A stretch of 64,000 nucleotides of DNA from a bacterium HR33. Its GTDB lineage: Bacteria > Gemmatimonadota > Gemmatimonadetes > Gemmatimonadales > GWC2-71-9. Both the position numbers and the translations under genes were made by a program. The notes beneath the pieces are model-generated. The model worked only from the letters and a program-made list of their open reading frames with translations, searched no databases and was not told where the DNA came from. The stretch lies in assembly GCA_002923375.1 (NCBI GenBank), contig BEIJ01000001.1:1485730-1549729 (forward strand). Direction: 5' to 3'. Positions 15,832 through 24,873 of this stretch are shown piece after piece (the first letter of the stretch is position 1; each line of letters begins with the position of its first letter).

Positions 15832-16619
15832 TGCTTTGCCTGTTCGTCCAACCTGCGCTTGCGTAGAGTCACCACTGCGAAGAGGGCCATGACCAAAGCG
15901 CCGGCGGTGGAGAAAAGCGAACTTAGCGTCAGGTTCCTCGTCGGCAGCTTCGGGTTTCTGGGCAGCCCGTAAACCTCCGGCTCGTCAACCAGCAGATAGA
16001 ACGAGTTCAGTCCTCCCAAGATCTCCTCGTCCGCCCCGTAAAGCCGCGCCCTGGTCTCCCCCATGGCCCTAAGCTGCGCTAACCTCGCCTCCGCCCTCCG
16101 CTTGAGCTCGGCGATCGGGCCGAACTGGATCGAATCGGTGGGACAAGCCTGGGCGCAAGCCGGTTCGAGTCCCGCCTGGAGCCGGTCGTAGCAAAGAGTG
16201 CACTTCTGGGCGGTGTTGGAAGCGGGGTTGATCCCGATTACCCCGAACGGACAGGCCGCAATGCACATCCTGCACCCGTTGCACACGTCGGACTGAATCA
16301 CCACCGTGTCGAACTCGGTCCGGATGATCGCTCCCGTGGGGCAAACTTCCAAGCACGGGGCTTGAACACAATGCTTGCAGACGTCGCTCATCATCAACCA
16401 GCGAGCCTGGCTGCGATCGTGGTTGAACTGCTCGATGAACTTCACATGCCGCCAGTTGATCCCGTCCAGCCGCCGGGTGTTGTCGTAGCTGTCGCCGCTC
16501 ATCTCCACCACACCGCCGCCGGTTGCCGGAAGCTGGTTCCAGGCCTTGCAGGCGACCTCGCAGGCCTTACAGCCGATGCACACCGTCGTGTCCGTGAAAA
16601 ATCCCATCGGCTCAGGCAT
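15828..16619 (-). CDS. fdhB: Formate dehydrogenase iron-sulfur subunit
   Basis: A 263-residue electron-transfer subunit with four ferredoxin-type cysteine groups: CIGCKACEVAC, CKHCVQAPCLEVCP, CNGCRMCIAACP and CTLCYDRL with a downstream CAQACP. A C-terminal hydrophobic helix (LFSTAGALVMALFAVVTL) anchors it. It carries electrons from FdhA to the membrane subunit. The ATG at 16619 overlaps the fdhA stop as TGATG. It has no Tat signal of its own, so it should be exported as a complex with FdhA. A longer frame extends upstream inside fdhA but is a shadow. Confidence 0.93.
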   Translation of the reverse strand: MPEPMGFFTDTTVCIGCKACEVACKAWNQLPATGGGVVEMSGDSYDNTRRLDGINWRHVKFIEQFNHDRSQARWLMMSDVCKHCVQAPCLEVCPTGAIIRTEFDTVVIQSDVCNGCRMCIAACPFGVIGINPASNTAQKCTLCYDRLQAGLEPACAQACPTDSIQFGPIAELKRRAEARLAQLRAMGETRARLYGADEEILGGLNSFYLLVDEPEVYGLPRNPKLPTRNLTLSSLFSTAGALVMALFAVVTLRKRRLDEQAKH

Positions 16620-19600
16620 CAGGCCCGCTCCACGTTGCAGACAAAAGCCTTGCCCTCGTGAATGCTGACGTTGGGATCCCCCACCAGGGCGGTGAGCTCG
16701 TTGACTACGTCCCCCGTCACCACTCCCTGCCACCCCCAGTGCCAGGGCATGCCTACCTGGTGCACGATCCTCCCGCCCAGATTGAAAGGACGCATCCGCC
16801 CGGTGACCAGCGCCTTGGCTCGGATCTCGCCCCGTGGCGTTATCACCCTCACCCAGTCGGTGTTCCTTATTCCCTTTTCCTGCGCCAGCTCGGGCGAGAT
16901 CTCTATAAAGAGCTCCGGCATCAGCTGCGTGAGCCACGGGTTCCAGCGACTCATCGCACCGGCCAAATAGTGCTCAGTCAGCCGGTACGTGGTTATCACG
17001 TACGGGAAACGCTCGTCCCCTACCATCGCCAGCAAATTGTCGTCCCGCCGCCAGTACTTCAGCACCGGGCTGGTCTGCTGGCCGTAAAGGGCGTTGCGCA
17101 CCGGAGACTCGGCCGGCTCGTAGTGCGTGGGCAGCGGCCCATCCACCAGACCGATCGGATTGAACAACCACCCCACACCGTCCGGCTTCATTATGAAGGG
17201 ATGACTCCCGGAGTGGGCGTCCAAGCCGATCCCGTTGGGGTTGGCTCTGGCCCAGGGCGGCTTGGTCAGGGGGAAATCCGGGGTGTCCAGCCCGATCCAG
17301 CGGCCGTTTCCCCACCAGACCCAGCGCTTGCGATCGCTCCAGGGCCGACCCCGGGGATCGGCAGAAGCGCGGTTGTAGAGGACTCTCCGATTGGCGGGCC
17401 AGGCCCAGCCCCAGTTGAGATGCGCCCCTACCACGTCGGGAGGGTCCGGCTCCCTGCGTTTGGCGAGGTTCTTACCCGGTTCGGGGAAGACGCCGCAGTA
17501 GATCCAGGAAGCGCAAGTGGTGGAACCGTCATCCTTGAGCTCGGCGAAACTCGACAGGTGCCTTTCCGGATGACCGGTGTAGTACCCGTTTATCTCCCGC
17601 AAAATCTTCTCCGGGTCCGGTTCTCCCTCCATCGGCCCGGGCACGTCGGGATCGAAATCCCAAACCAGGTTCTTGAAGCCCTGGTCCCGGGGCAAGTCGC
17701 TGTCCGCGTAAAGCGCCTTGAGGCGCTTGGCCAGCTGGTGGGTGAACCAAAGGTCCGAACGGCAGTCGCCCGGCGGCAGTGCCGCCTGATAGTGCCACTG
17801 CAGCATCCGCTGCGTGTTGGTAAAGCTCCCCTCGGTTTCCGCCACCTGGGCTGACGGGAAGAAGAACACCTCGGTCTCGATCTCTTCCGGCTTTACCTCG
17901 CCGTTTTGAACCTCCGGGGCTCGGTACCAGAACGCCGCGGTTTCGGTGATGAAGTTGTCCTTCACCACCAGCCACTCTAGACGCCTCAGACCCTTGCGTT
18001 CCAGACTAGCGTTGAGCGACGTCGCCGGGTTCTGTCCTATACAGATCATCCCTTTTACCCGGCCCTCCGCCATGGCTACGAACATCGGCAGGTGAGAATG
18101 ATCTCCGCTGATCTTGGGGTGCCAATCGTAGCCGAAGTCGTTTTCCGGCGTGGCGGCGTCTCCGTACATCGACTTTAGATACGACACCATGAACTTGGGC
18201 ATGTTGGCCCAGTAGCCCGTCGCGCTAGCCTCGCTCGCCAAATACTCCCGCAGCGTCCCGTGCCGCTTCAAAGCCGACGGCGCCGGCATGTACCCGTGGA
18301 TGCTGTGATACAGGGTGGGAATATCGGTGGAGCCCTGAATCGACGCGTGGCCCCGCAACGCCATGATCCCGCCGCCCGGCCGCCCGATGTTGCCCAGCAA
18401 AAGCTGCAACAGGGCGCAGCAGCCGATCATCTGCGGCCCGTAGGTGTGCTGGGTCCAGCCTACCGCGTAAACCCACGCCGTGGTGCGATCCCGGCCGGAG
18501 TTTTCCAAAACCGTCTCGGCTACTCGGAGAAAAGTATCCCTCGGGCAGCCGGTTATACGCTCCACCATCTCCGGAGTGTAGCGCGAGAAATGTCGCTTCA
18601 CTATCTGGAACACGCAGCGCGGGTGTTGGAGGGTCTCGTCGCGTTCCGCCGGCGGCCGGCGCAGCGAGCGTATCAGCTCGTCGAAACTTGCGGCGTTGGG
18701 ATTTGGCGCTCCGCCTGCACCGCGCCGCGCATACTGCCAGCTCGCAGGGTCGTACTGACCCACAAATCCGTCAAACGGCCAGTCCTTGGGATTCCCGGTG
18801 TACTGCATCAGCCCCGAGAAGACGCCGTCTAGATCCTCCGTGTCCCGGAATTCCTCGCTTATGATCGTCGCGGCGTTGGTGTAGTTGACCACGTACTCCC
18901 GGAAGAAGGGGTCGCTGTTCCACTTCTCGCTGTTCAGCACGTAATTGACCAGGCCCCCCAGAAACGCGATGTCTGTCCCGGCCCGCACGGGGGCGTAAAT
19001 GTCCGCCATGGCACTGGTGCGGGTGAAACGGGGATCCACGTGTATGATCTTGGCCCCGCGCTCCACCTTCGCCTTCATGGGCCAGCGGAACGCCACCGGA
19101 TGGCATTCCGCCATGTTGGATCCCTCGATGACTATGCAGTCGGAAAATTCGAGGTTCCTGGGATAGAGTGTCGCCGCTCCGCGTCCGAGTCTGGTCCCCA
19201 GACCGGGGACGCTAGAGCTGTGTCATATGCGCGCCTGATTTTCGATCGCTACCACCCCCAACCCCCGCATCAGCTTCTGCTGGAGGTGGTTCCACTCGTT
19301 GTCCAGCGTGGCCCCTCCCAAGGCGAAGATGGCGGTGGTGTGATTGACCAGAGTTCCGTCTTCTAGTCGCTCCACAAAGGTTTCGTCCCGGGTCTTCTTG
19401 ACCAGTTCCGCCACCCGGTCCATCGCCCAGTTCAGATCCACCTCTTCCCAGGCGGTGCCCCGAGGTCTCCGGTAGAGGACCTTGGTGGCGCGATTGGGGT
19501 TCTTGTGAAGCTGATAGATAGCCGCGCCTTTGGGACAGAGGGTCCCCTCGTTATGAGGGCTTCGGGGATCGCCTTCGATGTTTACGATTTCACCGTCTAT

Positions 19601-19801
19601 CGTGTGGACGATGGTGGCGCACCCTACGGAGCAGTAGGGGCAGAGACTGGGGGTGGCCTTAGCTTCGCGAATCCGCAAAGCCTGCGCCCGCGCCTGGGCC
19701 GGCCGCAGCGAAAGGCCAAGGCCCAGGAGAGAGCCTAAGGCGGTGCCGCAACCCGCCGCAGCCAAGAACTCGCGCCGCGACAGGGAGGAGAACTCAGTCA
19801 T
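16619..19801 (-). CDS. fdhA: Formate dehydrogenase catalytic subunit, selenoprotein (in-frame UGA)
   Basis: About 1060 residues when the TGA at 19223-19225 is read as selenocysteine (residue 193). The sequence before it ends ENQARI and continues HSSSVPGLGTRLGRG, aligning with FdnG-type enzymes where Sec follows NQAR[IV]. The N-terminus has a Tat signal (SRREFLAAAGCG) and the [4Fe-4S] site CPYCSVGC with a later Cys in TLCPKGA. The C-terminal half carries molybdopterin-dinucleotide-binding sequence. It oxidises formate to CO2 in the periplasm using Mo- or W-bis-PGD. An ordinary gene finder breaks it into two pieces at the TGA. The ATG at 19801 is placed so that the Tat signal is N-terminal. selA, selB, selC and selD are not in the window. 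Confidence 0.93.
19190..19225 (-). promoter_or_regulatory. Bacterial SECIS hairpin directing Sec insertion in fdhA
   Basis: Starting at the UGA (19225-19223), the mRNA has GUCCCC (19210-19205), loop GGUCU (19204-19200) and GGGGAC (19199-19194), with an outer UCU/AGA pairing. The loop GGUCU begins exactly 18 nt after the UGA. Both the loop sequence and this spacing match, as I remember it, the E. coli fdhF SECIS bound by SelB. The codons after UGA (CAC AGC) are also near-identical. Confidence 0.88.
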
Positions 19802-19842
19802 CTCACAATCAGAATGCGCCCTCGGCCCTCGCAGCGCAAGAC

Positions 19843-20190
19843 TCAGAGAAGCCCGGTCTTTGCCGCCTCCCACATCTTGTACAAGCGGTCGAAGCCGTCC
19901 TGTAACAGGTCTACCTGCTGGGGACTGGGGGTGGCCCGCAGCGCTACAAGCAGCTCGTCGCAGAGAACCGGCATCTCCCTCCTACCCCTCGCGGCCGATT
20001 CCCGCTTGATGGACTCGAGCACTTCCTTGAGTCTTGCGCGGGTGGCCTGATCGTCCGGCACCTGCCAGAGGTAGGTCGCCGCGTCCTTTCCCTCTACAAT
20101 GAGCTTGCCCAAACGGTCGAGCAACGGCTGGCTATCGCGTCGTTCCGCTCCCATGGCGCGTAAGAAAACCTGCCGCTCACATGGCGTCAA
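19843..20190 (-). CDS. Small helical protein of unknown function
   Basis: Up to 115 residues, lying between a hydantoinase-type hydrolase and fdhA on the same strand. The frame opens with a TTG inside the end of the preceding gene; the ATG at 20157 (codon 12, MGAERRD) is an equally reasonable start giving 104 residues. It is predicted all-helical and soluble (PLLDRLGKLIVEGKDAATYL, LKEVLESIKRESAARG, LLQDGFDRLYKMWEAAKTG), without a signal peptide. The four-helix style recalls histidine phosphotransfer or chaperone-like proteins, but no key residue supports either. It could be an FdhA accessory by position only. Confidence 0.5.
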   Translation of the reverse strand: MTPCERQVFLRAMGAERRDSQPLLDRLGKLIVEGKDAATYLWQVPDDQATRARLKEVLESIKRESAARGRREMPVLCDELLVALRATPSPQQVDLLQDGFDRLYKMWEAAKTGLL

Positions 20191-21502
20191 CCGCCACGAT
20201 CGTCCTGAGCAAAACGTTGGCGCCGTTTACCACGTCCTCGGGAGCGGTGAACTCGAGCGGCGAGTGGCTGATCCCTGACTTGCTGGGCACGAAAATCATC
20301 CCCGCCGGGCCGAGCTTGGCCATACTCTGAGCATCGTGGCCAGCGCCGCTCGGCAAGCGCATGTGACTCAGTTCCAGCGCCGAAGCCGCCTGCTCGATCG
20401 CCTGTCTCAGGCGCTCGTCGGTGAGGGCGGCGTAACTGACGTAAAATAGCTCGAAAGCAAACGCCGTACCGGTATCCCGGCCGATTGCATCAGCCTCGGC
20501 TCGGAGCTGCTCGAAGATCCGGTCGATCTTCGACATCTCCAAATCCCTGATCTCCAGACTGAACAAGACCCGCCCGGGGATCACGTTCGGAGCCCCCGGC
20601 TCCGCGCTAATACGCCCTACCGTCGCCACCTGCCGTCCCGGAGTCTCCTTCGCTACCCGGTGTGCGAGATCGACGAACCGCGCCGCCGCTACCAGAGCGT
20701 CTCGCCGGGCGTCCATCGGGGTCGTCCCCGCATGATTGGCAAAACCTTCCACGGTCACGTTCCACCGCTTGATCCCCACGATCCCCTCCACCACGCCTAT
20801 CTGCACCCGGCTTTGTTCCAGCACCGAACCCTGCTCCACGTGAAGTTCCAAGAAAGCTTTTATGCTCCCGGGCTCCCGCTTCACCTGCTCCAGCTTTTCA
20901 GGATCCCCACCCACCAAAGCGATCCCTTCTCCGATAGTCCTGCCGCTAGCGGTGGGAAGGGACAGCTCCTTGGGATCGACTTCTCCGATCAAGGCACGGC
21001 TTCCGGTCTTACCGCCTTCTTCGTTGGAAAAAACCATCACCTCGATAGGGTGGCGCAGCTGAATTCCACGCTCTCCCAGCACCCTCGCCACCTCGACCGC
21101 CGCCAACGCCCCCACCGGCCCGTCGTAGTTGCCGCCCTCCGGCACCGAATCGATGTGGGAGCCGAACACGATCGGTAACGCTGCGGCCTCCCGCCCGCCG
21201 CGCGTACCCACCAGATTGCCCGCATAGTCCACCTCGACGTCCAGACCGGCCTCGCGCATCAGCCCGGCCACGTAGTTGCGCGCTTGAAGATCGGCCTCGC
21301 TGAATGCCAGGCGGTTGATCCCCCCAGTTGCAGGGTTGCGTCCGATCCGACCCAAGGCCTCCAGCGTTGCGTTCAACCGGCGGCCATCGACCCGGAGATC
21401 GCCTTGATGTACCCCAACCCTCCCGAGCAGCTCGCGGGCGGGCTTCCCCGCCAGGAAGCCGGCAAGCAAAACCGCGAACTCTCGGCGATCCAAAGTGTGC
21501 AT
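20177..21502 (-). CDS. M20-family hydantoinase/carbamoylase-type amidohydrolase
   Basis: A protein of about 441 residues of the AllC/HyuC group (Zn-dependent N-carbamoyl amino-acid hydrolase, allantoate amidohydrolase, ureidoglycolate hydrolase). Metal and substrate motifs: FGSHIDSVPEGGNYDGPVG, FSNEEGG, ELHVEQGSVLE, NHAGTTPMDARRDAL and SGAGHDAQSMA. The chosen ATG at 21502 gives an N-terminus MHTLDRREFAVLLAGFLAG, a possible short Tat-like signal. It starts 8 bases after the M20 peptidase stop, so the two are co-transcribed. It probably releases amino acids from N-carbamoyl or ureido compounds; the exact substrate cannot be told from sequence. Confidence 0.87.
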   Translation of the reverse strand: MHTLDRREFAVLLAGFLAGKPARELLGRVGVHQGDLRVDGRRLNATLEALGRIGRNPATGGINRLAFSEADLQARNYVAGLMREAGLDVEVDYAGNLVGTRGGREAAALPIVFGSHIDSVPEGGNYDGPVGALAAVEVARVLGERGIQLRHPIEVMVFSNEEGGKTGSRALIGEVDPKELSLPTASGRTIGEGIALVGGDPEKLEQVKREPGSIKAFLELHVEQGSVLEQSRVQIGVVEGIVGIKRWNVTVEGFANHAGTTPMDARRDALVAAARFVDLAHRVAKETPGRQVATVGRISAEPGAPNVIPGRVLFSLEIRDLEMSKIDRIFEQLRAEADAIGRDTGTAFAFELFYVSYAALTDERLRQAIEQAASALELSHMRLPSGAGHDAQSMAKLGPAGMIFVPSKSGISHSPLEFTAPEDVVNGANVLLRTIVAVDAM

Positions 21503-21510
21503 GGAGATCC

Positions 21511-22971
21511 TCACATCGCTGCGTGCTGCAACAGCTGCACGTAAAATCTCACCATCTCTCCGTAGTTCTCGATCCCCACCCGCTCGTCGGTCCCGTGAAT
21601 CCGGTTCATGTCCCCTGGACCGGCCCTCACCAAACTCACCCGGTAAACGTCGGGCGTAAGTCTGGTGAAATGCCGCGAATCGGTGCCGCCCACCACTAGC
21701 CACGGAACGACCACGGCTTGGGGAATCACCTGCCGGATACTGCGGGCTATCAGCCGGAAATGCTCCGAATCGACGCTGGAGGTCGGCGAGGGTTCGCTTC
21801 GAAATCCCAGCATCCGAATCTCGACCCGCGGATCGTCGATCGCCCGCCGCACGTGCTCCAGGACGTGACCGATGCTGTCCCCCGGGAGGATTCTGAAGTT
21901 GACCACCGCCGAAGCCGAAGAAGGCAGCACGTTTTCCTTCACACCGGCTTGGAACATGGTCGGGGCGGTGGTGGTTCGCAGCATGGCGTTGCCTATTGCG
22001 GTGGAGCCGAATTGCCGCACGATGACCGGCTCGAACAACCAGCGGTTGGCCATAACCAATCGAGCGAAAAACGGAAGCTCCGGCCCCAAGTAGTCGAACA
22101 TCGCTTCGGTGGCGGGTCGCAGGCCGCGGGGCATCTGCTTCCGCTCCAGACGCTCCAGCGCCCGGGCCAGAATTCCTATCGCCGTCTGAGGAGGCGGCAT
22201 GGACGAGTGTCCCCCTTCCACGCGGACGGAGAGTTCCAAGCTAAGGTACCCCTTCTCTGCCACGCCCACGGCGGCAACCGGGAAACCGAGCCCTGGTATT
22301 ATTCCCTCGGCTACAGCTCCCCCTTCGTCCACTACGAAAGCGGGACGCAGGCCCCGTTGCTCGAGAAGCTCCACGATCCGCGCCGCCCCGTTCAGACCTC
22401 CGACCTCCTCGTCGTGACCGTAGGCTAGGATGACCGTCCGCCGGGGCTCGTAACCCCTTGCCAGAAGCAACTCCACCGCCTCCAGCTGGGCGGTGAGATT
22501 GCTCTTGTCGTCGATCGCGCCGCGCCCCCAAACGTATCCTCCCGATATCGCACCGCTGAAAGGCGAATGAGCCCAGTCGGCTTCCGTTCCGGGTTCTACC
22601 GGAACCACGTCCTGGTGCGCCATCAGAACGATGGGGGCTAGGGAGGTGTCCGCCCCCCGCCAGGTGTAAAGCAGGCTCGCGCCTCCCACCGTCTCGCGTC
22701 CCAGCGCTTGATGAACTCTAGGAAATGCCGTTTCCAGATAACGGTGAAGGGCGGCGAACTCGGCCAAGTCGAAATCCGAAGTGTCCTGATACGAGATCGT
22801 GCGGAACTTCAAAACCTCGGCTAACCGCTCCGCGGCGGCGGTAACGTCGATCGTCACCGTAGTGGGAGCAGCCTCGACCTGCCGGGACCGAAAAGTCAAG
22901 GTGCGGATTACAAGAACTCCGCCGAGCACCGACACCGCCGCTACCAAGATGAGCAACAATCGCCTGATCAT
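21511..22971 (-). CDS. M20 family carboxypeptidase, membrane-anchored or exported
   Basis: About 486 residues. The N-terminus MIRRLLLILVAAVSVLGGVLV is a signal or anchor. The metallopeptidase motifs of the PM20D1-like/carboxypeptidase S branch follow: MAHQDVVPVEPG, WAHSPFSGAISGGYVWGRGAIDDKS, YGHDEEVGG and a late VVGGTDSRHF. It hydrolyses N-acyl amino acids or peptides with a two-metal site. An ATG at 22971 and a GTG two codons earlier are both possible. It forms an operon with the carbamoylase-type enzyme downstream. Confidence 0.87.
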   Translation of the reverse strand: MIRRLLLILVAAVSVLGGVLVIRTLTFRSRQVEAAPTTVTIDVTAAAERLAEVLKFRTISYQDTSDFDLAEFAALHRYLETAFPRVHQALGRETVGGASLLYTWRGADTSLAPIVLMAHQDVVPVEPGTEADWAHSPFSGAISGGYVWGRGAIDDKSNLTAQLEAVELLLARGYEPRRTVILAYGHDEEVGGLNGAARIVELLEQRGLRPAFVVDEGGAVAEGIIPGLGFPVAAVGVAEKGYLSLELSVRVEGGHSSMPPPQTAIGILARALERLERKQMPRGLRPATEAMFDYLGPELPFFARLVMANRWLFEPVIVRQFGSTAIGNAMLRTTTAPTMFQAGVKENVLPSSASAVVNFRILPGDSIGHVLEHVRRAIDDPRVEIRMLGFRSEPSPTSSVDSEHFRLIARSIRQVIPQAVVVPWLVVGGTDSRHFTRLTPDVYRVSLVRAGPGDMNRIHGTDERVGIENYGEMVRFYVQLLQHAAM

Positions 22972-23022
22972 CGGCACTGACCCGGAATAGGAATTGCCGG
23001 AGCCCCCAAAGCGGGGCGGGGA

Positions 23023-24315
23023 TCACAAACCGGTGGAAAGATAGCGCCGCAACGCGGCAACCGTTCGCTCCACCTCGGCATGCAGATTGTAGAGATGGGG
23101 AGACAGCCTCAACCCCGGCCGGTCCTCTCCTCCCCTCGCCGCCAAGACGATACCGTGCTCCCGGTACAAAGCCTCCGCTAGTTTCCTCGGGTCCAGGTTC
23201 CCGGGCAGGAAGGTCACCACCGCTCCCGAGCGCGCGGGATCGGGGTGACTCCACAGCTTCACACCGGGAATGCGCCTCAACTCCTCCACCGCGGCGTTCC
23301 GCAGCTCGTAGGCCCGCTTCTCCACCGCAGCACGACCGATCTCGAGTTGGAAGTCTATCGCCGCCCCGAAAGCGATCATCGCCGGCTCGTCTCTCTGCCC
23401 CATCGCCTCCAGTACCCGAGAGATCCCCACCGCTCCACCGTAAAGGCTGACGATAGTGGGATATATACGATCGTGCACCTGGCGGTTCACGTACAGCAGG
23501 CCCGCTTCCCTGGGCCCGCAGGGCCATTTGTGAGCGCTCCCGGTGTAAAAATCCGGCTGCATGTCGCTCAGATCCACATCCAGCACGCCGAACGACTGAG
23601 CTCCGTCCACCAGCGAAAGTGCGCCTTTCTCCCGCGCCAGGGCGCACAGCTCCTTGGCCGGAAGAAGATCGCCCGCCGTATTGGTCACGTGGGTAAAGGC
23701 CACCACTCGCGTGCGCGAAGTCATCGCCCGGGAAAAGGCTTCCAAGTAATAGTCTGCGCCGGGATGGGGATTTACTTGCTCCACCACCTTCACCGAAAAG
23801 CCGAAACGGCGGGCTTTTTCCCGCCAGGCGGCATGGTTGCTGGGATGATTGTCCGAAAAGATCACCACCTCGTCACCCGGACCCAGGTCCAGCCCCGAAG
23901 AGACCAAGTTGTTGGCTTCCGAGGTGTTGCGGGTGATAACGATCTCCTCCGGCGAAACCCGGAGATAAGCCGCCAACTTCTGGCGAACCAGTTCCCGCTC
24001 CTGCTGGAGTTCTCCTTTGACCTGCGGCGAAGGATCCCGGTCCAGCCGCCGGGTCCGCTCGAGAAGCGCCTCTACCACCGGAATCGGCGCGGGGCAGAGG
24101 TTGGCCGCATTGAAAAAGGCCAGATCTTCCGGCAGAAAGAACTGCTCGCGAATCTCCGACCAGTAATTTTCTCCCTCGTGGAATGGCGGCGGGCGGCGCG
24201 ATGGCCGGAGCAGGCGCTCCAAGTCGCTTTCGGCGAATGCCGCCTCCGCGAAGACGGCGAGCGGCCCCCCCGCGGCCAGCAGTTCGGCGAAACGCCTCCG
24301 CGTAAGAGCGGACAC
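23023..24315 (-). CDS. Class V aminotransferase-like PLP enzyme, possibly exported
   Basis: A 430-residue PLP enzyme starting at a GTG. The N-terminus MSALTRRRFAELLAAGGPLAV resembles a Tat signal. The fold-type I core contains TRNTSEANNLVSSGL, SDNHPSNHAAW, HVTNTAGDLLPAKEL, LVDGAQSFGVLDVD and the PLP-Lys site GSAHKWPCGP. It resembles isopenicillin-N epimerase or cysteine-desulfurase-like proteins of unknown substrate. It begins only 6 bases after greA ends, so it is probably co-transcribed with it. Amino-acid racemisation or deamination would fit the nearby D-aminoacylase, but this is inferred. Confidence 0.8.
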   Translation of the reverse strand: MSALTRRRFAELLAAGGPLAVFAEAAFAESDLERLLRPSRRPPPFHEGENYWSEIREQFFLPEDLAFFNAANLCPAPIPVVEALLERTRRLDRDPSPQVKGELQQERELVRQKLAAYLRVSPEEIVITRNTSEANNLVSSGLDLGPGDEVVIFSDNHPSNHAAWREKARRFGFSVKVVEQVNPHPGADYYLEAFSRAMTSRTRVVAFTHVTNTAGDLLPAKELCALAREKGALSLVDGAQSFGVLDVDLSDMQPDFYTGSAHKWPCGPREAGLLYVNRQVHDRIYPTIVSLYGGAVGISRVLEAMGQRDEPAMIAFGAAIDFQLEIGRAAVEKRAYELRNAAVEELRRIPGVKLWSHPDPARSGAVVTFLPGNLDPRKLAEALYREHGIVLAARGGEDRPGLRLSPHLYNLHAEVERTVAALRRYLSTGL

Positions 24316-24321
24316 GCGGTC

Positions 24322-24807
24322 CTACCTCAGATCTTTGACCGCCTGATCGTGGAGGGTTTCCAGCTCCACGATCTTGAGCTTCCTGGTGACTTCCGGAAGC
24401 CTGACCGTGACCTGATCGCCCGCCTTGCGATCCAGCAGCGCCCTCCCCAGCGGGGAGGCTACCGATATCTGGCCCGCGTCGAAATCCATGGCATCCGGGA
24501 TGACCAGCTCGTAGGTGATCCGTTCCCCGGTCTCCAAATCCTCCACCACCACACGAGATCCCAAGCCCACCCGGTCCTTGGGGACCTTGGCCAAGTTTAT
24601 CTGGGAAAGCTTGGAGAGCCGCGCCCTGAGCTGAGAAAGCCGGGCCTGCACGAACTGCTGGCGCTCCAGGGCGGCCTGATAGTCCCCGTTTTCCCTAAGG
24701 TCCCCCTGCCGGATCGCCTTTTTCAGGACCTCCGGGAGCACCACGTTGAGCTCGTGGTTGAGCTGCTCTACCTCCTGCGCCAATCTCTGCTTGATCTCCT
24801 CGATCAT
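24322..24807 (-). CDS. greA: Transcription elongation factor GreA
   Basis: A 161-residue factor with an N-terminal coiled coil (EEIKQRLAQEVEQLNHELN, RQGDLRENGDYQAALERQ), with the acidic tip residues that activate RNA polymerase cleavage. The C-terminal FKBP-like domain (VVVEDLETGERITYELV, SVASPLGRALLDRKAGD) follows. It rescues backtracked polymerase. TAGGA precedes the ATG at 24807. An unusual neighbour set of scavenging enzymes surrounds it. Confidence 0.93.
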   Translation of the reverse strand: MIEEIKQRLAQEVEQLNHELNVVLPEVLKKAIRQGDLRENGDYQAALERQQFVQARLSQLRARLSKLSQINLAKVPKDRVGLGSRVVVEDLETGERITYELVIPDAMDFDAGQISVASPLGRALLDRKAGDQVTVRLPEVTRKLKIVELETLHDQAVKDLR

Positions 24808-24873
24808 AGTTTTAATCCTACGCCGTGTCGCCCCAGAACGCCAGGCACCGCGCGCTGTACCGGAACTTGTAGC

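Noticed and set aside
16658..17854. 398-residue plus-strand frame inside fdhA
   Set aside because: Antisense shadow; the minus strand encodes the well-supported molybdopterin domain.
19223..19225. Reading fdhA as a pseudogene with a premature stop
   Set aside because: Flanking motifs, exact spacing and the SECIS loop show that the TGA is selenocysteine.
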